A stretch of 64,000 nucleotides of DNA from Reichenbachiella faecimaris (lineage in GTDB: Bacteria > Bacteroidota > Bacteroidia > Cytophagales > Cyclobacteriaceae), in NCBI RefSeq assembly GCF_900176375.1, contig NZ_FWYF01000002.1, positions 842,161 to 906,160 of the forward strand, written 5' to 3'. Below the pieces are notes generated by a model, which was given only the letters and a program-made list of their open reading frames with translations, was not told where the DNA came from and did not search any database. Positions 1 to 7,728 of the stretch are shown piece by piece. How positions within the stretch are numbered: the stretch's first letter is position 1; the number at the start of each line of letters is the position of its first letter. A program made the position numbers and the translations under genes.

Positions 1-470
1 AGATTGATATTTGAGCTGGAGCCCAGAGTTTTAAGTGGTTCGGCAATCAGCTCCCATGTTACAGTGTTGCCCGATGAGGTATTTCTGAAAACACGAATGC
101 CAAGGCCAGTATAGGTGAAAAGATCCTTGTGGCCATCACAGTCATAATCTGCTAAAACCATCCAATGCTGGATGTTTTCCGGAAACAAAAATTCGAAGTA
201 GGGCATATAGACGTATGCTGTTCCTGTATTTTCAAAACAGTTGATTTTGTCCGAAGTACGATCAAAGACAACCAAATCTAGGTCATCGTCCCCATCTAAA
301 TCAATCGTCTGATATTGAGCACTATTGAGACCACCAGCAAAGGCCAAACCTAGTGTTTGATCACCCTTGACAACAGTAGGTTGGATCATTTGCAACTCTA
401 TTTGCCCCCAGAGGGTGTGAGCAATAAGAATTTGTAATAAAAAAAAATGGGACAATCGCATCATAATCAT
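1..470 (-). CDS. Exported FG-GAP/VCBS-repeat protein, N-terminal part only
   Basis: The gene runs off the left edge, so only about 156 N-terminal residues are visible. Translation from ATG at 470 gives a signal peptide (hydrophobic stretch ending around HTLWGQ). It is followed by two Asp-rich calcium-loop-like units, DLDGDDDLDLVV and DYDCDGHKDLF, spaced about 50 residues apart. That is the pattern of FG-GAP/VCBS beta-propeller blades in exported Bacteroidota proteins. Two further in-frame ATGs lie within the next 9 bases, so the start is uncertain by a few residues. It is divergent from murF. Substrate and anchoring cannot be judged because the C-terminus, where a sorting domain would sit, is outside the window. 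Confidence 0.75.
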   Translation of the reverse strand, partial: MIMMRLSHFFLLQILIAHTLWGQIELQMIQPTVVKGDQTLGLAFAGGLNSAQYQTIDLDGDDDLDLVVFDRTSDKINCFENTGTAYVYMPYFEFLFPENIQHWMVLADYDCDGHKDLFTYTGLGIRVFRNTSSGNTVTWELIAEPLKTLGSSSNIN

Positions 471-534
471 TAGGCGCCTTCAGGCTATCCGACAATCAAA
501 CCGTCAATAACGAAAATTATTGAGTGCTGGTAAA

Positions 535-542
535 TATATTTG
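535..542 (+). promoter_or_regulatory. Possible -7 element upstream of murF
   Basis: TATATTTG matches the Bacteroidota -7 consensus TAnnTTTG and ends 27 bases before the murF start. No good TTTG -33 partner is seen at the usual 17-23 base spacing, so the assignment is tentative. Confidence 0.4.
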
Positions 543-569
543 TGAGCTGCCATACAAATAACAACAAAT

Positions 570-1850
570 TTGGATCAAACCATTTCTTTCCTTTACGAAA
601 AATTTTTAGCAAGCGAAGGGGTATGTTCAGATACCAGGTCGCTTCAAGAAAATCAAATCTTCTTTGCGCTTAAAGGAGATAACTTTAATGGCAATACTTA
701 TGCCAGTCAGGCGATTGAGGGTGGCGCACTTTTGGCAGTTATCGACGAGTCTCAAGAGGAATCAAGTGACAAGTTTTTTTTAGTTGACGATGTGTTAAAG
801 TGCCTCCAAGAACTCGCTAGTCATCACAGAGATCAATTTGATATTCCCTTTTTGGGAATAACAGGCTCCAATGGGAAGACTTCGACCAAGGAATTGGCGG
901 CGAGAGTTATGAGTGCTGATAGAAAAACCCAATATACAAGAGGAAACCTCAATAATCACATTGGGGTACCATTGACCCTATTGAATATTTCGAGTGATAC
1001 AGAATTTGCGATTATTGAAATGGGTGCCAATCATATAGGAGAGATCGCATCACTTTGCAAAATGGCAAAGCCAACCCATGGCCTGATCACCAATATTGGA
1101 ACGGCTCACATTGGAGAATTTGGTGGACAGGAGGCAATCATTCGAGCAAAAAGTGAGTTGTTTGACTATCTAAGACAGACAGGTGGGATACCCTTTATCA
1201 ATTTGGAAGATAGAGTATTGCAAAACATGTCAAAGCGATTTTCCAATGCGATCACCTATCCAAATGAACTCTGTTCCCTCAAATCAGCTACCCCGTTTGT
1301 GCATTACAAAGATGAGCATGGAGATACACATGCTACAGAAATGATTGGGGCCTATAATTTTCTGAACATCTCAGCTGCCGTGACTATCGGAAATTATTTT
1401 GAAGTAGAAGATCCCTATCGTGCCATAGATGGATATATGCCAGACAACAACCGTTCGCAGATGATTGAAATTGGCTCCAATACGATCATACTAGATGCCT
1501 ACAATGCCAATCCAGATTCTATTCGAGCGGCTTTAGATAATTTGGCCGTAATAGATAGTGCTCATAAAGTAGCCATTCTCGGAGACATGAAAGAATTGGG
1601 TGCGTATGCTGAGGAAGAGCACAGAAAAATTATTGACTATGCTGAAACCTTAAACCTTGACAAGGTGTATTTGGTAGGGAATGACTTTAAAAAGATGCAC
1701 AAGCATGCTAAATCAAAGGCATTTGAAAAAATTGACGAACTAAGTAATCTTCTCCAAGAAGAGCCCTTAACGGCAGCCACAGTTTTAATCAAAGGTTCAC
1801 GAGGGATGAGAATGGAGCAACTTACTAAACGTAGGGATCTATGGACTTAA
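570..1850 (+). CDS. murF: UDP-N-acetylmuramoyl-tripeptide--D-alanyl-D-alanine ligase (MurF)
   Basis: Cytoplasmic ATP-dependent ligase that adds D-Ala-D-Ala to the UDP-MurNAc-tripeptide, the last soluble step of peptidoglycan precursor synthesis. The 426-residue length is normal. The N-terminal Mur substrate domain carries SDTRSL (about 20-25) and FFALKGDNFNG (31-41). The ATP loop GITGSNGKTS is at 96-105, followed by NLNNHIGVPLTLL and EMGANHIGEI, which are typical of MurF. The C-terminal domain contains DAYNANPDS and LGDMKELG. The start is a TTG at 570; no in-frame ATG fits the family N-terminus. Its end overlaps the next gene by 10 bases, so the two are probably co-transcribed. Confidence 0.95.
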   Translation: MDQTISFLYEKFLASEGVCSDTRSLQENQIFFALKGDNFNGNTYASQAIEGGALLAVIDESQEESSDKFFLVDDVLKCLQELASHHRDQFDIPFLGITGSNGKTSTKELAARVMSADRKTQYTRGNLNNHIGVPLTLLNISSDTEFAIIEMGANHIGEIASLCKMAKPTHGLITNIGTAHIGEFGGQEAIIRAKSELFDYLRQTGGIPFINLEDRVLQNMSKRFSNAITYPNELCSLKSATPFVHYKDEHGDTHATEMIGAYNFLNISAAVTIGNYFEVEDPYRAIDGYMPDNNRSQMIEIGSNTIILDAYNANPDSIRAALDNLAVIDSAHKVAILGDMKELGAYAEEEHRKIIDYAETLNLDKVYLVGNDFKKMHKHAKSKAFEKIDELSNLLQEEPLTAATVLIKGSRGMRMEQLTKRRDLWT

Positions 1851-2497
1851 AACCAACTATCAAATTTCTGAATGAGCTTGCAGCCAACAATAACAAAGAG
1901 TGGTTTGACGCCAATAGAAAAACGTATGAATCTTGCCGAAAGGAGTTCTTGGGATTAGTTGGAAATATTATCGGCGAGATAGCCAAGTTTGACCCAGAAT
2001 TGACAGACGTAGACCCCAAGAAATGTGTTTTTAGAATAAATAGAGATATTCGATTTAGCAAAGACAAGACGCCTTACAAAACAAACTTTGGCGCTTTGAT
2101 GGGAGCTAATGGCAAGAAGACAGAAGGCACAGGTTTTTACATTCACCTGTCTCAAGGTCAAAATTTTGCAGGTGGAGGAATTTATATGCCACCACCAGAA
2201 ACTTTGGCAGCTATTCGTCAAGAGATTGACTATAATCCAGATGGATTGAATGCGCTTTTAACATCAAAATCCTTTAAGGAAACCTTTGGCGAAATCAGAG
2301 GGGATAAATTGAAAACCGCTCCAAAAGGATATCCAAAAGACCATCCAAATATTGAATTGTTAAGATTTAAAAGTTTCTATGTGATCGAGGAGTTCAGTGA
2401 GAAAGATCTCACCAAGGATGGGTTTTTTGATGAGCTTATTTCAACCTACAAAAATGCTCATGAGTTCAATAGATTCTTAAAAGAAGCAATTAGTTAA
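1841..2497 (+). CDS. DUF2461 family protein
   Basis: This 218-residue protein matches the DUF2461 (TIGR02453-type) pattern. It has an N-terminal FLNELAANNNKEWFDANRK segment, then RINRDIRFSKDKTPYKTNFGA around residues 66-86 and the GFYIHLSQG/GGGIYMPPPE segment. The family has no established biochemical function and is widespread in Bacteroidota. No signal peptide or membrane segment is visible, so it is probably cytoplasmic. It starts inside the last codons of murF (10-base overlap), which suggests translational coupling, but that does not prove a cell-wall role. Family assignment is confident; function is unknown. Confidence 0.85.
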   Translation: MDLKPTIKFLNELAANNNKEWFDANRKTYESCRKEFLGLVGNIIGEIAKFDPELTDVDPKKCVFRINRDIRFSKDKTPYKTNFGALMGANGKKTEGTGFYIHLSQGQNFAGGGIYMPPPETLAAIRQEIDYNPDGLNALLTSKSFKETFGEIRGDKLKTAPKGYPKDHPNIELLRFKSFYVIEEFSEKDLTKDGFFDELISTYKNAHEFNRFLKEAIS

Positions 2498-2514
2498 AAA
2501 TATTTCTGAAAAGA

Positions 2515-2545
2515 TTTGGTAATATAAAATCATAATCTATTTTTG
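2515..2545 (+). promoter_or_regulatory. Promoter of tRNA-Val (TTTG-N19-TATTTTTG)
   Basis: TTTG at 2515-2518 and TATTTTTG at 2538-2545 are separated by exactly 19 bases, an excellent match to the Bacteroidota housekeeping promoter (TTTG / TAnnTTTG). The predicted transcription start falls a few bases before the tRNA 5' end at 2560. Confidence 0.85.
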
Positions 2546-2559
2546 CACACCCAAATCAA

Positions 2560-2637
2560 GGGCGCTTAGCTCAGCTGGTTCAGAGCACCTCGTTTACACC
2601 GAGGGGGTCGGGGGTTCGAATCCCTCAGCGCCCACCA
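2560..2637 (+). tRNA. tRNA-Val (anticodon UAC)
   Basis: Complete cloverleaf. The acceptor GGGCGCT pairs with AGCGCCC. The D arm is GCTC..GAGC. The anticodon stem CCTCG/CGAGG carries loop TTTACAC, with TAC at 2595-2597. The T-arm loop is TTCGAAT between GGGGG and CCCTC. The discriminator is A at 2634 and CCA is encoded (2635-2637). It has its own promoter and a terminator directly downstream, so it is a monocistronic tRNA unit. Confidence 0.97.
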
Positions 2638-2642
2638 CTTCA

Positions 2643-2675
2643 AAAGCCATTTCGATAACTCGGAATGGCTTTTTT
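2643..2675 (+). terminator. Intrinsic terminator of tRNA-Val
   Basis: The AAAGCCATT / AATGGCTTT stem (9 bp) has a 12-base loop and is followed by a T run, beginning six bases after the tRNA CCA end. Confidence 0.85.
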
Positions 2676-2983
2676 ATGACCAAGATTTTCAGATAATTAA
2701 GAGGAATGAGAGGGATCACAGATCACTCCGTATTTCTAGAGGACTAGACCATCCCAACGTGTAATCCCAGATCTAAAAGTCATTTCGTCGGGAGTACGAC
2801 CAGAGAGATCTCGTTAGCAGGAAGCAGCATGTAAATATCTGGGCAAATTTTTTGTTAAACCCTGAGAAGATCCTTCGCTATGACCCTGTAAGTTTATTCA
2901 GATATCCGAAATATTCCGCCCCAACTTTATAGACTGATCGTAAAAAGTTATAAAGCCTGGATAAAATTATTGTATGGTCTAAT
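2676..2983. other. Gene-free stretch between tRNA-Val and the receiver gene
   Basis: No credible reading frame is seen here on either strand. The only recognisable content is the degenerate palindrome-ended element at 2779-2884. The rest (2676-2778 and 2885-2983) shows nothing I can name. Confidence 0.6.
2779..2884. repeat. Degenerate palindrome-ended intergenic repeat (GTCATTTCG family)
   Basis: The element opens with GTCATTTCGTCGGGAG and an AGAGAGATCTCG segment. It closes with AGAAGATCCTTCGCTATGAC, whose reverse complement begins GTCAT-GCGAAGGATCT. The two ends are therefore imperfect inverted copies of each other. A second, half-length member in reverse orientation is at 18295-18319 (reads GTCATTTCGACG...GAGAAATCT on the minus strand). 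The family name and boundaries are my own reading; the ends are decayed. Confidence 0.5.
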
Positions 2984-3349
2984 TTAGACTTCTTGTTCGG
3001 CTAAGACCTCTTTTACGATTTGAGATAAGTGATCAGGGCTTGCAATAGGTTTCATCACGAATTTGGCCGCACCAGCCTTTATTAGCTCGCGCTCATGCTC
3101 GTAGTGAGAAGAAACCATTATGATAATGGGTCTATGTTCTAGTGCATCAATGGTTGTAAATCCGCTGATCTCAGGCATGTCAACATCTAGGAAAAGGATG
3201 TCTGGTTTCAGCTTATCTATAGCCATCACACCTTCTATCGGGTTGCTGAAGGCACCACCAAACTCTAGAAAGTCTACACGTTTGATGTACTGTTCCAGTA
3301 TCTCATTGAACATCTTGTCATCATCTATACAAACGCAACTGTATTTCAT
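2984..3349 (-). CDS. Single-domain response regulator (CheY-like receiver)
   Basis: The 121 residues make one receiver domain with no output domain. The acidic pair DDD is at 9-11, the phospho-acceptor Asp55 lies in ILFLDVDMPE, the switch Ser80 is in MVSS, and the conserved Lys100 is in FVMKP. The DVDMPEISG signature resembles receivers of the LytTR type, but no DNA-binding domain follows; the stop codon comes directly after the last helix. It presumably relays phosphate to, or binds, a partner encoded elsewhere. No histidine kinase is adjacent. It starts with ATG and stands alone, divergent from the cysteine desulfurase. Confidence 0.9.
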   Translation of the reverse strand: MKYSCVCIDDDKMFNEILEQYIKRVDFLEFGGAFSNPIEGVMAIDKLKPDILFLDVDMPEISGFTTIDALEHRPIIIMVSSHYEHERELIKAGAAKFVMKPIASPDHLSQIVKEVLAEQEV

Positions 3350-3489
3350 TCTAAAACCTTTTCAATCGTCTTATAAAGATAACCCCAATTCATCAGAATA
3401 TGGAAGGCTTGCGCGCACTTAATAGAAAAATAACAATCATTCTTATTGTCTGATTAATTGTTCACTTTTGCCAAAAGTCAAAAAAATCA

Positions 3490-4617
3490 ATGAAGGTATA
3501 TCTAGACAACTCTGCAACCACACCAATGGATCCCGAAGTTTTCGAAGCCATGAAGCCATATTTCCTAGAGAATTATGGTAACCCTTCATCAATCCATTCA
3601 CACGGTCGACAGGCGCGCTCTACTATAGAGAAATGCAGAAAAAAAATTTCGGATTTGCTGAACACTTCGCCTGCCGAGATTTTTTTTACTTCTGGGGGTA
3701 CAGAGGCAGATAATACGGCCATCTGTAGTTCGATAGAAAGTCTTGGTATCAACACAGCTATCACCTCCAAACTGGAACATCATGCCGTATTGCATACGCT
3801 GGAATATCTAGCTAAAGAAAGAAAGGTTGAACTGAAGTATGTTGATGTGGATCAGGACGGTCGAGTTGACATGGAGCATTTGGCCTCTTTACTACAAAAA
3901 AATCCATCATTTGTAAGCCTAATGCACGCCAACAATGAAATCGGAAACCTAAATGATATTCAAGCCATTGGAGATTTAGTAAAAGCTAATGACGGCTACT
4001 TTCATTCGGATACCGTACAGGCCTTGGGCAAGTACGAGCATGATCTATCTGCACTGAAGGCTGACTTTATAGTAGGTGCCGCGCATAAAATTTACGGCCC
4101 CAAAGGATGCGGATTTTTATATATCAATCACGAAACTAAGATAGAGCCTTTTATTCATGGTGGAGCGCAAGAGCGCAACATGAGAGGTGGTACAGAAAAC
4201 GTAGCTGGGATAGTTGGCTTAGCCAAAGCCATGGAAATATCGTATCGTGATATGGACAAAAACCGCCAGCATATTTCTAGCTTGAAGGAACGTATGCTAA
4301 TAGGTCTGAAGAAAAAAATATCAGGTGCTACATTTAACGGTCTTTCAGGAAGTATGGATGAAAGCCTCTATTCTGTAATTAATGTAGGCCTACCTGCCAC
4401 AGATGAAAACGATATGCTGCTATTCAATTTGGATATCAGAGGCATTTCGGCAAGTGGGGGCAGTGCTTGCGCGAGTGGATCAAATATAGGCTCTCATGTA
4501 TTGACTGCTTTAGGAGTAGACCCAGAAAGAGGAGCCATTCGATTCTCTTTCTCAAAATACACCAAGCCAGAAGAGGTTGACTATGCAGTAGATGCATTGG
4601 CTGAGTTGATGAATTAG
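3490..4617 (+). CDS. Cysteine desulfurase (NifS/IscS family)
   Basis: PLP enzyme that removes sulfur from L-cysteine as a persulfide for Fe-S clusters and thiolated tRNA. The 375-residue length fits the NifS/IscS group. The N-terminal YLDNSATTP motif is present, the cofactor lysine is Lys200 in GAAHKIYGPKG, and the catalytic cysteine is Cys327 in the SGGSACASGS loop. HGGAQERNMRGGTENV is the usual substrate-binding segment. No iscR or iscU lies beside it. An Nfu scaffold is encoded 10 kb away at 14235. Its stop codon overlaps that of hemH on the other strand. Whether it is the housekeeping IscS cannot be told from sequence alone. Confidence 0.93.
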   Translation: MKVYLDNSATTPMDPEVFEAMKPYFLENYGNPSSIHSHGRQARSTIEKCRKKISDLLNTSPAEIFFTSGGTEADNTAICSSIESLGINTAITSKLEHHAVLHTLEYLAKERKVELKYVDVDQDGRVDMEHLASLLQKNPSFVSLMHANNEIGNLNDIQAIGDLVKANDGYFHSDTVQALGKYEHDLSALKADFIVGAAHKIYGPKGCGFLYINHETKIEPFIHGGAQERNMRGGTENVAGIVGLAKAMEISYRDMDKNRQHISSLKERMLIGLKKKISGATFNGLSGSMDESLYSVINVGLPATDENDMLLFNLDIRGISASGGSACASGSNIGSHVLTALGVDPERGAIRFSFSKYTKPEEVDYAVDALAELMN

Positions 4618-5621
4618 CTTTTGGCCAATTCACAAACACAGTCTATCCAGGAAGGATGGACATTTAGACTTTCTACCAAGTCCCATCTCTCACCACCCAA
4701 AGCCAGGAAATCTTCTTTGTATGTTTGGCCAACTTCGAAAGTTGTTTCTAAGCAGTCGGCAACAAATGCGGGAGAAAAAGCCAATACCTTCTTATGACCA
4801 GCTTTTGCTAGCTCCGTAAGTACTTCATCAGTGTAGGGTTTGATCCATGGGTCTTTACCTAACCTTGACTGAAAGGCTGTAGATACTTTGTCTTCAGGAA
4901 GACCTAGCTTTTTGGTCATCAATCGAGTAGTTTCAAAACACTGCGCGCGATAGCAGTATCTGTTCTGGCTATGACAAGAATTACAGCAATCACCCAATTG
5001 GCAAGTACTGATTTCAGCTTTTAGAATTTGTCTTTCGGGTAAACCATGATAGCTGAACAAGAAGTGATCATAGTCGTGCTCGTCCATCCAAATCTTTGCA
5101 TTTTGAGCAATTGCTTCCAATAATTTAGGATGATCAAAAAACGGACCTTCAAAATCTATTTTAGGAACCACCTGCCAGCTACTTACTATTTCCATCACCT
5201 TTTGAACCACGGATCCATTAGATGCAGAGGCATATTGGGGAAATAGAGGGATTACTTTGATATGATTAATCCCTGCCTTTTTTAGTTTATCCAGACCCTC
5301 CCGTATGGACGGATTTTGATAGCGCATCGCCAATTCTACTTGGTAGTCATTACCTAATTGCTGTTGCACTGCTTCTGTTAAATCTTCGCCGTAGTATTTG
5401 AGCGGAGAGCCTCGCTCGTCCCAGAGCTTTTGGTATTCTTTGGCCGACTTTGGGCTTCGGAAAGTGGCGATGATCACGTTCACCAAGAACCATCTGGACA
5501 GAAAAGGAATATCAATCACTCTTTCGTCCATGAGAAATTCTCTCAGGTACTTTCTAACATCTTTCACTGATGGGCTATCAGGTGTGCCCAAGTTTACGAG
5601 AAGAATTCCTTTTTTCGCCAT
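4614..5621 (-). CDS. hemH: Ferrochelatase (HemH)
   Basis: Inserts Fe2+ into protoporphyrin IX at the end of haem synthesis. I place the start at ATG 5621 (MAKKGILLVNLGTPDSP), the family N-terminus. The upstream in-frame extension crosses a terminator hairpin and is not coding. The protein is 335 residues. The catalytic His192 lies in FSYHGLPER, and the acidic metal-binding segment DCLETTFEV is near 289-297. A cysteine cluster at about 207-228 (C207, C212, C213, C216, C223, C228) lies before RAQCFETTR and could bind metal or a [2Fe-2S] cluster, as some bacterial ferrochelatases do. The pathway gene hemC is also in the window (40297). Confidence 0.95.
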   Translation of the reverse strand: MAKKGILLVNLGTPDSPSVKDVRKYLREFLMDERVIDIPFLSRWFLVNVIIATFRSPKSAKEYQKLWDERGSPLKYYGEDLTEAVQQQLGNDYQVELAMRYQNPSIREGLDKLKKAGINHIKVIPLFPQYASASNGSVVQKVMEIVSSWQVVPKIDFEGPFFDHPKLLEAIAQNAKIWMDEHDYDHFLFSYHGLPERQILKAEISTCQLGDCCNSCHSQNRYCYRAQCFETTRLMTKKLGLPEDKVSTAFQSRLGKDPWIKPYTDEVLTELAKAGHKKVLAFSPAFVADCLETTFEVGQTYKEDFLALGGERWDLVESLNVHPSWIDCVCELAKS

Positions 5622-5676
5622 GCTGTTATTTTCGATTGCGCAAAGAAAGAAGAGAATATGGATACTGCCAAATAAT

Positions 5677-5708
5677 AAAAAAAGCTCCAGATGGGGAACA
5701 CCTGGAGC
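5677..5708 (-). terminator. Intrinsic terminator or attenuator in the hemH leader
   Basis: On the minus strand, GCTCCAG and CTGGAGC form a 7-bp stem around an 11-base loop, followed immediately by seven T residues. It lies 56 bases upstream of the hemH start codon and reads in the same direction. I find no minus-strand gene between it and the divergent gene at 5865. It therefore either ends a short leader RNA (attenuation of hemH) or terminates an unseen small RNA. Confidence 0.65.
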
Positions 5709-5864
5709 CAGCAGCATTTTGAGAAAAATTAATTATTATGTACTGGCTAAAGTAGCGGGGGGCGATTTACAGATGTTGCCAGATGTATTAAACATCCTGC
5801 CAATCACATTTTGATGGAATAAAATTGTTTGGAATTTGAAACCTATTACATCTAATATTGAGCA

Positions 5865-6251
5865 ATGAACAAAATATTCAAAAATAGGAAGGTTGAATTG
5901 ACTGGAATGTTTGCTTGGAGTTTGCTATCCTTTGCTTCAATAAATATAGCTATTCAACTTTTTCAAAATTTACTATTATCAATTGGGCTTACTGGACTAC
6001 TATGCTGCTTTTTGAATACTTTTTTTCTCTTGGCCTTTTATCAGTATAAACTAAATACAAAAAAGTTGTTTGTTTTCTCTTCGTTATTTGTCTCTCTTAT
6101 TATCACTTACCAAATGGCATTTGATTTTTTTGTCAAGATAAATTCTCCTACCAAGGGATTTATAATTTCTGGTATTGTTGGATGCTCGTTGATTTTCATG
6201 AATATGATTGCTGGTATAATAATTAGAATGATAGCTAATGTTAAAAAATAA
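5865..6251 (+). CDS. Small integral membrane protein, unknown function
   Basis: The 128 residues are mostly hydrophobic, with about four predicted membrane helices (roughly 13-37, 39-57, 66-90 and 99-123). No recognised family motif is seen. The gene is more AT-rich than its neighbours. It overlaps the following gene by 14 bases, and a third gene starts close behind, so 5865-7718 reads as a single three-gene unit. Pairing of a small membrane protein with a membrane-bound HExxH protein suggests a joint envelope function, but that is inference. Confidence 0.7.
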   Translation: MNKIFKNRKVELTGMFAWSLLSFASINIAIQLFQNLLLSIGLTGLLCCFLNTFFLLAFYQYKLNTKKLFVFSSLFVSLIITYQMAFDFFVKINSPTKGFIISGIVGCSLIFMNMIAGIIIRMIANVKK

Positions 6252-6933
6252 CATTTATCTAATTGTGCTTACTTTTTACATGTCCGTCATTGGATTGGAT
6301 GTAATTAAGTTGATAAACCTTGCTCGTAAGCCTACATTAAATATTGATTTGTCAAAATATTTTTTTCGCACTCACATGCTTGTTTTATTCTGCGGAATAA
6401 GCTTAACATTAGTGGCGGTAATATTTGAGGTTAACATATTTGACTATTCCAAACCAATACATTATTCAAATGTTGAGAAAATATCTTTGAAGGATTTTAA
6501 TGGCCTTAAGTTACCTGGCCAAACTCTTCAAGGGGGAAACAAATTTGCATTCATTACTTCAGGAATTGAATTTAAAAAGCACAAGGGAATAGTTAATGTC
6601 AATAGCTATTTTCATCCTGCGAGGTCTTATGTGTATATTGACGATTTACAAAACGATGATTTGTTGAGGCATGAATTGTATCATTTTCATATAACAGAAA
6701 TTTGGGCAAGAATATTTCGGAAAGAAATCTCAAAGTTTAAAGATGTCCCTACCAGCAGTATGCTCAATAAGACATATGTTTATATAGAAGCTAAAAGAAA
6801 TGCCATGCAAGCAGAATATGATTTTGACACAAATCATAGTTACTTGCTGGGCAAACAACTTAAATGGCAGGTTAAAATTGATAGTATGTTGAGTGCGTTA
6901 TCAGCATATGAAAACACCCAAATTCGATTTTGA
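6238..6933 (+). CDS. Membrane-anchored HExxH protein, DUF922-like metallopeptidase candidate
   Basis: This 231-residue protein has two N-terminal hydrophobic helices (about 4-21 and 46-65) and a soluble C-terminal domain. HELYH at 145-149 is an HExxH zinc-site pattern inside LLRHELYHFHITEIWAR. Further on, AMQAEYDFDTNHSYLLGKQ echoes the YDxxTxHG...Q segment that, as I recall, ends the DUF922 family of putative zinc proteases. The glycine of that motif is replaced by serine. The domain would lie outside the cytoplasm if the helices orient normally. It overlaps the previous gene by 14 bases and is AT-rich. Peptidase activity is inferred from the motif only. Confidence 0.65.
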   Translation: MLKNNIYLIVLTFYMSVIGLDVIKLINLARKPTLNIDLSKYFFRTHMLVLFCGISLTLVAVIFEVNIFDYSKPIHYSNVEKISLKDFNGLKLPGQTLQGGNKFAFITSGIEFKKHKGIVNVNSYFHPARSYVYIDDLQNDDLLRHELYHFHITEIWARIFRKEISKFKDVPTSSMLNKTYVYIEAKRNAMQAEYDFDTNHSYLLGKQLKWQVKIDSMLSALSAYENTQIRF

Positions 6934-6968
6934 TTTATATCTTAGCCAAAATCAAAAAAATCAAAAAC

Positions 6969-7718
6969 ATGAAGCACAAAATTGCTCTTTTTATCCTTTT
7001 CAGTTTTATGTTGAGTTGTGGGAATGGCGTTGAGTCAAGGTTTCCAATGGAAAAGCGTTTTTGGAATCCAGAAGATTACAAAGAAGTTTATAGAGAAATA
7101 AGGTTTAACACCCCTGAGGGAGAAAGATACCCTGAGCTAAAAAACCCTGATACAGCACCTGTTTTTAAGAAATTAATTGACCGCCAAAATTATATGGCTG
7201 TTTTGAATGATGAACAATTGGGTCTTAGTCACAGAAATGAGATTGCATCAAATTTTTTTGATGAATTTAGGAGTTATTCAGATGTTTATTACTCGACAAA
7301 TCGCCAAGACAAGTTTGTATATGGCATGGAGTTGGTAGAGTTGTATAAGTTCGGATTAGATTTACAAGTCTATTATTTCAAATTGGGTAATGAAAACATT
7401 TTAAAGGAGTCTGATGATCCTAATTCTTCTAATACAAGGAGGGTTATTAAGTCTAATGAAACTACTCTTTTAAAAAATTACAATAACTACTTAGACTATG
7501 TCAATAAAGAGGATGGTTTCTCTGAGCAAGAGATCAAAGCGTTTTGTGAGGGTATAGACACGGCATTTCCTAAATTGTTTGAGACTTTTCCAAATTCCAA
7601 CTTGAACATTACAAAGAAAAAAGCTGAGCTTATGCTCAATAAAACTAAGAATGATTTGGTGAAAAGTTCGTTAGAGCAACTTCTTAACAGTATTGATGAA
7701 CGGCAGGAGCCTAAATGA
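6969..7718 (+). CDS. Lipoprotein of unknown function
   Basis: I start it at ATG 6969, which gives a lipoprotein signal (MKHKIALFILFSFMLSCG, lipobox LSC, so Cys is the lipidated residue). The longer frame from 6930 would bury that signal. The mature part is about 235 residues, rich in charged and aromatic residues, mainly helical by appearance, with no motif I recognise. It is the last member of the AT-rich three-gene unit with the two membrane proteins before it. An accessory role at the outer or inner membrane is likely; nothing more can be said. Confidence 0.7.
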   Translation: MKHKIALFILFSFMLSCGNGVESRFPMEKRFWNPEDYKEVYREIRFNTPEGERYPELKNPDTAPVFKKLIDRQNYMAVLNDEQLGLSHRNEIASNFFDEFRSYSDVYYSTNRQDKFVYGMELVELYKFGLDLQVYYFKLGNENILKESDDPNSSNTRRVIKSNETTLLKNYNNYLDYVNKEDGFSEQEIKAFCEGIDTAFPKLFETFPNSNLNITKKKAELMLNKTKNDLVKSSLEQLLNSIDERQEPK

Positions 7719-7728
7719 TATTTAATAA

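Noticed and set aside
5622-5717. N-terminal extension of hemH beginning at 5717
   Set aside because: It would translate through a terminator hairpin, and the family N-terminus MAKKGILLVNLGTP begins at 5621.
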